Source: an uncultured Planctomycetaceae bacterium
Lineage (GTDB): Bacteria > Planctomycetota > Planctomycetia > Pirellulales > Pirellulaceae
Direction: 5' to 3'
DNA: 6,238 bases
Assembly: GCA_903927685.1 (NCBI GenBank)
Contig: CAIYOB010000244.1
Span: 1-6,238 of the forward strand
Shown one piece after another: positions 1 to 6,200 of the stretch. The stretch's first letter is position 1, and every line of letters begins with the position of its first letter. Under the pieces are notes generated by a model. It saw only the letters and a program-made list of their open reading frames with translations. It was not told where the DNA came from and searched no databases. Position numbers and translations under genes: made by a program.

Positions 1-288
1 ATTGTGGACAAGATTAACAACGTCTTGGAGCCGTTCCGCCCGGTTGTCGAGGCGTTCACGGACGAGATCGACGGCCTGGACAAGATCCTGGACGATCCGA
101 CGCTGATGGGATTGATCAACATCGTCCTGGAAATGGCGGGGCAAGACCCCATCGACTGGTCGTTCCTCCGGGCCGCCAGGGCAATGTTCGACCTCGTGGA
201 TCAAGTCGACGCCCTGTTGAGCATGGACGGCGAGATCCTATTGGGGAATATCCGCAACCTGGGGTTAGCGAGCAGCGTGCCGTTGACC
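1..288 (+). other. Helix-rich segment of the giant protein (codons 1-96)
   Basis: The first 96 codons read as amphipathic alpha-helical sequence, for example KINNVLEPFRPVVEAF, EIDGLDKIL, LMGLINIVLEMAG and ARAMFDLVDQVDALLSM. Hydrophobic residues recur every three to four positions and there is almost no glycine. This contrasts with the Gly/Asp-rich beta sequence of nearly all the rest. It is not a signal peptide or a transmembrane segment: the stretches are broken by acidic residues, and this is not the N-terminus. From memory, similar helical stretches precede the beta module at codons 141-378 in other giant RTX-type proteins. The role is unknown; a helical bundle or coiled spacer is an inference. 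Confidence 0.55.
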
Positions 289-3200
289 GAGCAGGCGGAC
301 GAGGGCGACAAGACGGCGGCTCAGAAGGATGCCGAGGCGCAGCTCCGCGACGAAGGGGACGCGATCGAGCGGGATTCCACCGGCCAAGAGGCGGACGGAG
401 GCGAATGGAGCGCCACCGAGCGGTCCGGGTTTCACTTTGTCGAGTATCTGCTGGACCTCAACAATTGGGTGCAGCTGCTGCAAGGCGGCGACGCGACGTT
501 GTTCACTTACGAAATGCCATTGCTGAAGTTCCGGGCCGAGTTCGACGTGCCGATCTACACGCTGGACGTCAAGGTGGCCAGCATCACGGTGAGCGCCAAC
601 GGATACTTCGAGGCCGCCGTGGACCTGGCTTTCGGCTACGACACCTACGGGATCCGCGAGGCAATTGCGACCGGCAACCCGTTGTACGCACTGGACGGCT
701 TTTTCGTCTCCGATTTTACCCTGCCGCAGTTCAAAAACGGGCGGATCGTGCCCGGCACCGGGGGCCAGGAGAAGGACGAGTTCGGTATGACGTTCGGCAT
801 CGGGATCCAGGCGGCATTGCAGCTGCTGATCGTCCGCGCGTCGCTGTGGGGCGGAGTCGAGTTGTACCTGGGCGCCGACATGCAGGACATCGCCCGCTCG
901 GTGCTGACCAAGGACGAAGCGGGGAACGTGACGGACGTCGAGTGGGTCAGCGACGGCAAGATCCACGGGACCGAACTGGCGACCATGTGGGAGTACGAAG
1001 ACGGCGAGTTCGGCAACCTGTTCAATCTGCAGGCCAAGCTGGATTTCCTGGCCAAGGTGAGCGTGGATGTGTGGTTGCTGAAGTGGAAATCGTTCCTCGA
1101 GGAGGAATTGTTCCGCGTTAACCTGTTCGACTTCCACTACGACGCTCCGCACGTGCAGCCGACCCTGGCCCATCAGGAAGGCGATACGCTGTACATCCAT
1201 GCCGGTTCCCGGGCTGGCCAACGGCTGTATTTCGACACCACCGACGGCAGCGAGGTTTTCATCCTCAACGGCTCGAACGGCACGGTGAACGTCGAAATGA
1301 ACGAGGGGGGCAATACCGGCTGGTACCAGACGTACACGGGCGTGCGGCACGTGGTCGCCGACATGGGCAACGGCAACGACACGTTCGACGCCTCGCGTTT
1401 GCGCGACGTCACCGTAGCGGTAACCGGCGGCGCGGGCCGGGACACCTTGTTGACCGGCCCGGCGGGCGGCTCGCTGGACGGCGGCGCGGGCGACGACCGG
1501 CTGACCGGCCATGACGGCGTGGACATTCTGCTCGGCGGCGAGGGCGCGGATCGCCTCACCGGCGGCGGCGGGCGCGACGTATTGACCGGCGGACCCGGCG
1601 CGGACTACACCAACGGCGGCCTGGACGAGGACACGTATCGCTACGCCGACGACTACGGCGCCGATTTCCTCATGGACCCGGGCGGAGTCGCCAGCTTTGA
1701 CTTCAGCGACTGCACCCTGCCCGTGGAGGCGAGCCTCAATGCCCGCACGGTCGAGGTCGCCCAAGGGGCGGGTAGCCGAGTGCGGCTATCTTATCCGGCG
1801 GTCACCACGTTGATCCTGGGCGCGGGCGACGACACGCTGCATCTGACCGAAGTCCCGGAATGGACCGTCAACATCTCCGACAGCGGCGGCAACGACGATT
1901 ATCGGCTCCGGCTGGGCCGGCCCTTGTCGACCAAGGCCGCCGGCACGATCAACATCACCGACACCGGCGGCGAGTTCGACGAAATCGCCCTCGAACAGAC
2001 TCAGGCCAAGTACCCGCTGGTGCTCGATTCCTGGCAGGTCGTGAACGGCCGCGAGACGGTGAACTTCAACAGCGGCGTCGAGCGGCTGACCCTGATGGGC
2101 AACGCCGCGCAGTACGACGCCACCAATATCGTCGCATTCGGCCGGCGGGTGTCGTACACCGAAGCGGGTACGGACGGCGCGTCCGATCTGAAGACCACGG
2201 GCCTGCGGATCCTGGCGGAAAGCGTGAGCATCGTCAACGACATCAAAGCCGGCCATTTGCTGCTGGACACGTATCAAGGGCTGACGATCGCCCACCCGCT
2301 GAACGCCGGCAACAACGGCTACATCGACGCCCGCGTGTACCAGGACGGCGTCTCGATCCACTTGGCCGCAGATCTGCTGGTCTCGACCGGCGACGACTGG
2401 GACGGCGGCGGGGCCGGCTGGGTGCGTCTGACCGCGCCGGACGGCTCGATCCTGAACGACAACGGCGCGCTGATCCAAGGCGGCGACAGCCACTTGCTGC
2501 TCAAGGCGCGGAACGCCATCGGCACCGTGGCCGCCCCGATCCTGACCGAGGTCCAGGAGTTGACCGCCGCGACGGCCCGGCACGGCGCGGGGGACATCAT
2601 CGTCGTCGAGGCGAACGACTTGAACCTGATCGCCGTGAACTCGCACGCGGTGACCGAAAACCCCGGCCTGATCCTTCCGAACCTCACGCCGGCGCCCCAG
2701 TGGCTCGCCCAGGTGACCTGGGACGCCGCGGGTGCGGACTGGCTGGACCAGATCCAGGACGGCCACAACCACTATGCGCTGGCCTCCGGCCACGGCGACA
2801 TGGACGTGAGACTGCTGGCGTTGAATTCACTGCTGACCCTGGCGTCGGGCAACATCACCGCCCGTGCGGCCGGTACGGATATCCGGCTGCAGGCTGACGA
2901 CCTGGACTTCACGACGGGCGAGGACCAGGTCCAGGGCACGGGCGACCTGCTGGTGCGTGCCGCGAACGACGTCATCAGCTACCGCGTCGGCGGTTCGGCC
3001 GAACTCAACTCCGGCGAAGACCGCACGGCGCAGGGCGACGACGGTTTCGTGGATATGTCGATGCGCGACGTGGCGGCCCTGGCCGACGGTTTCGCCCAGC
3101 TCACTATCGGCCATCGCTTTGACGGGAACGTCCCGCCGGCCGGCAACGTGATGTGGCTCGGCGACCTCGAAGACGCGACCACGATCAAGGGAACCGGCGC

Positions 3201-6200
3201 CGACCGCGTCGTGCACGCGGCGCTGCAGGACAACACGCTGTTCGTCGCCCAACGCATCAACGTCCAAGGCGACGTGCAGGCGCCGGGCAATACGCTGGAA
3301 CTTCTCAGCCGCTTGCTGGAAATCAACGCCATGAACGTCCACTACCCCACGGCCCCGGATTCGGGCGTGGCGGGCCGGCAGGTACTGCTGACGACGGAAG
3401 AACAGGCGTTGATCAGCGGCTGGGTCAAGGGCGACGACCTGGTGCAGATCGACGTCTGGGGAACGGCCGGCATCCTGCCGCTGATCGCGTACGCCGACGG
3501 GCCCAACAGCTTGCGGACCGATGTCGGCGCTTGGATCGGCTCGCTGAATGCGGCCAGTCGCGTGGACATCGACACGGTCAAGTCGATCAAGCACGCGGCC
3601 GAGATCGATGCCTTGGGCGCGGGCTCGCAGGTCCAGATCGACTCGGACACATCCGTCCAAGTCCTGCAAGGCGGGATCGTCTCGACTCCGGACGACAACG
3701 GGCAGATTTCGCTCCACGCCGAGACCTTCCTGTGGACCGAACCGGGCAGCGCGATACTGGCAGGAGCCCGCTTCGAGATGGTCGGGCAGACCCCGACGCC
3801 AGTAGCGATTGGCGACAACACAAGCGTCAGTCTGACGACGCCCGGCGAGTTGTGGATCGGCGGCAGCGTGACAGCGAACGGTCCGACGACGCTGACCCCC
3901 GGCGTCAAGAACCTCGACCATGCCGACTACTTCGACACGTTGCCGGGCCGGGTGCTGACAGAAACCTTGCCGGACGAAGCGTACGTCCCGGCACTCGAAG
4001 CCGGCGGGCTGCCCGAGGAGGTGCGAGCCGCCTTGACGGCTGCCAATCTGCCGTTGGACGCCACGGTCGCTGTCAACACGCTGGCCGCCGGCGAACGCTG
4101 GCTCGTCGACGACGGAGCGGGGAACCGTTACGTGCTGTACCTGTACGACGAGACCAACGACGGCACGCCCGAGTGCCTGCAAGTCTTGGAGCCGCACTAT
4201 CTGATCGGGCAGCGCGGGTTCAGCTTCCTGCTGACCGGCACGCTGACCGTGCTGCAGGATGACACGGACCTGGTCGTGACGGCCAGCGACGATGTGATCG
4301 TGCGCGGCAATATCAACATCAAGGGGGACGGCGGCGAACTCAAGTTGCAGTCCGACAAGTGGGTCTACTGGGAAGGCTTTGCCGACGTCGCGGGCGATGC
4401 CATGCTGTACGGCGGCGTTGAACTGGACGGCACGGATCGAGGCGGCGCCGATCGGAACGGTTCCAGCGTCTATGTCCACACCACGTCGACCCTGGTCACC
4501 AACGGCGCCGGGACGGCGATCACGATCCGCGGCAGCCAGGACGTGGATCTCCTGGGCGCGGTCGTGGCGGGCGGCAGCATCGGCCAGACCGGTGTCACCT
4601 GGGCCGGTCCGGATTCCATCGTCTCCGTCACTGCTGGCCAGCAGGTGTACGTAGACACGGGCGTCCTGGCCGCCAAGACGGTCGCCGTCCACGGCGGGGC
4701 GGCGGGCCTGGACGACGACCGGCTGAGCGTGGTCGTCACGACGGCGGGCGGCCTGACCTCCGCGGGCATCACCTCCGATGACAGCGGCGGGCTGGTCAGC
4801 GTCACCGGCGCGACCGACATGCAGATCATGGGCAATCTGCTGTCCGGCGGCGCCATGCACCAGCAGTTCAACGCCGACGGCGACCGCATCGGCGAGACCT
4901 TCGATTGGTCGGACGAAAACTCGCTGCTCCGCGTCGAAGCCGGCGGCCAGGCGTGGATCGGCGGCCTGACGGTCAACCGGCAGGGCCAGACGGTCGAGAC
5001 CGGCGGCTATCTGCGGGCGAACGAGTGCATCATCGTCAGCGGCGGCGCCAACCCCGCCGGCATCGGCGTGCTGGTCAGTGCCGCCAGCGAAGTCATGGCT
5101 GTCAACCCAGCAGCTTCGATCTTTGTGGATTCGACCGGCGACGCGAATATTCAGGGCGTACTCCTCGCCGGCGGCCTGGTCCAGCGCGTGTTCGACGCCG
5201 GCGGTGTGTACCTCGGCCGCAACCGGATCACCTACAACGGCGATTCCACGCTCCGCATCCAGGCCGACAACCAGATCCTGGTCGGACAGGATCTTCAGGC
5301 CGGAAAGAGCATTGACTTGGTCGGCGGCGTGGACCCGATTGAGGCGGGCGTGCAGTATTCCGGCAACGGCATCGTGCTGTACGGCTCGGTGCAGATGAGC
5401 ACCTGGCGGGCGGACAGCCAGATCAACCTGAATGCGTTCGGGCCGGTAGCACTGCTGGCGCCGGCTCACCTGCAGCAACTGTTGGCCGACGCGTTCATCG
5501 TCACCGCGGACGGGAAACTAAGCGCCGACGTGACCCTGGACGCGTGGCTGGACAAGGTGGACTTCGAGATCGCGGCGGCGGTCACGGTGACTCAGGCGGC
5601 GGCCGCCGACAACGACGGCATTGAGGATCTGCTGGCCGATCTCCAGACGGCTTTCGACGCGGCGGTCTGGACCGTGACGCAATCCGACAATGCCGAGCAT
5701 CCGGTCGGTTCGCCCTATCAGACCGATCTGTCCGATCCGACCGATTACGACTTCAAGATCAAACTGCAGGACTCGAAGTTCCTGCTGACCAGTCCCTACC
5801 GATTCCGCCTGCGGAGCACCAGCGTCCAACCCGGCTTGTTGGGCTTTGCGTCGGTGGCCACGGCCGACCGGGACTCCTCGCGGCCGTACACGGTGTACGC
5901 CCCGCAGGCCGGTTCGACGGTCAGCATCGGCGCTCCAGTTGGGCCGAACGGCAAATTGTATATCGCCGGCAATGTGCTGGCGCATTCGGGTCTGGCGTTG
6001 TACAGCGGGACCTCCGCGGACGGCCGAGACATCGAACTGGAGGTGACGGGCCGCTTGGAAACCGTGGCTGCCTCGATCGTGCTCAACCCGGGCGAGAACG
6101 GCGTGCTGCGCGGCGATGTCCTGGCTCGCGGAAGCGGTTCGGATGTGGTCATCACCTCGGCCAAGTCCCTGACGCTCAGCGGCCAAATCGAGGCCCAGCA

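Noticed and set aside
1..288. Signal peptide or transmembrane segment in the helical stretch
   Set aside because: The hydrophobic runs are short and interrupted by acidic residues, and the frame is already open at base 1, so this is not the N-terminus.
1426..1641. 27-base periodicity as a possible CRISPR or DNA-level satellite
   Set aside because: The units are contiguous without spacers, diverged at DNA level, in frame, and encode the RTX nonapeptide. The periodicity is protein-driven.
265..1764. Minus-strand open frame of 499 codons
   Set aside because: Same-register antisense shadow, ending at the complement of a sense TTA codon. It covers the RTX array, which is unmistakable on the plus strand.
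1786..2793. Minus-strand open frame of 335 codons
   Set aside because: Antisense shadow bounded by the complement of a sense CTA codon. Low-information Arg/Val/Asp/Gln composition and no motif.
405..4262. Plus-strand frame-3 open frames (405-1121, 1860-2897, 3153-4262)
   Set aside because: Their translations are extremely rich in Arg, Gly, Ala and Pro, as expected from reading GC-rich codons out of frame. They overlap a continuous frame with real motifs.
2827..5478. Minus-strand open frame of 883 codons
   Set aside because: It is in exact codon register with the plus-strand gene and exists only because TTA, CTA and TCA are missing there. Its translation is rich in His, Arg, Gln, Val and Ala with no recognisable domain, while the sense frame has clear RTX and strand-repeat motifs.
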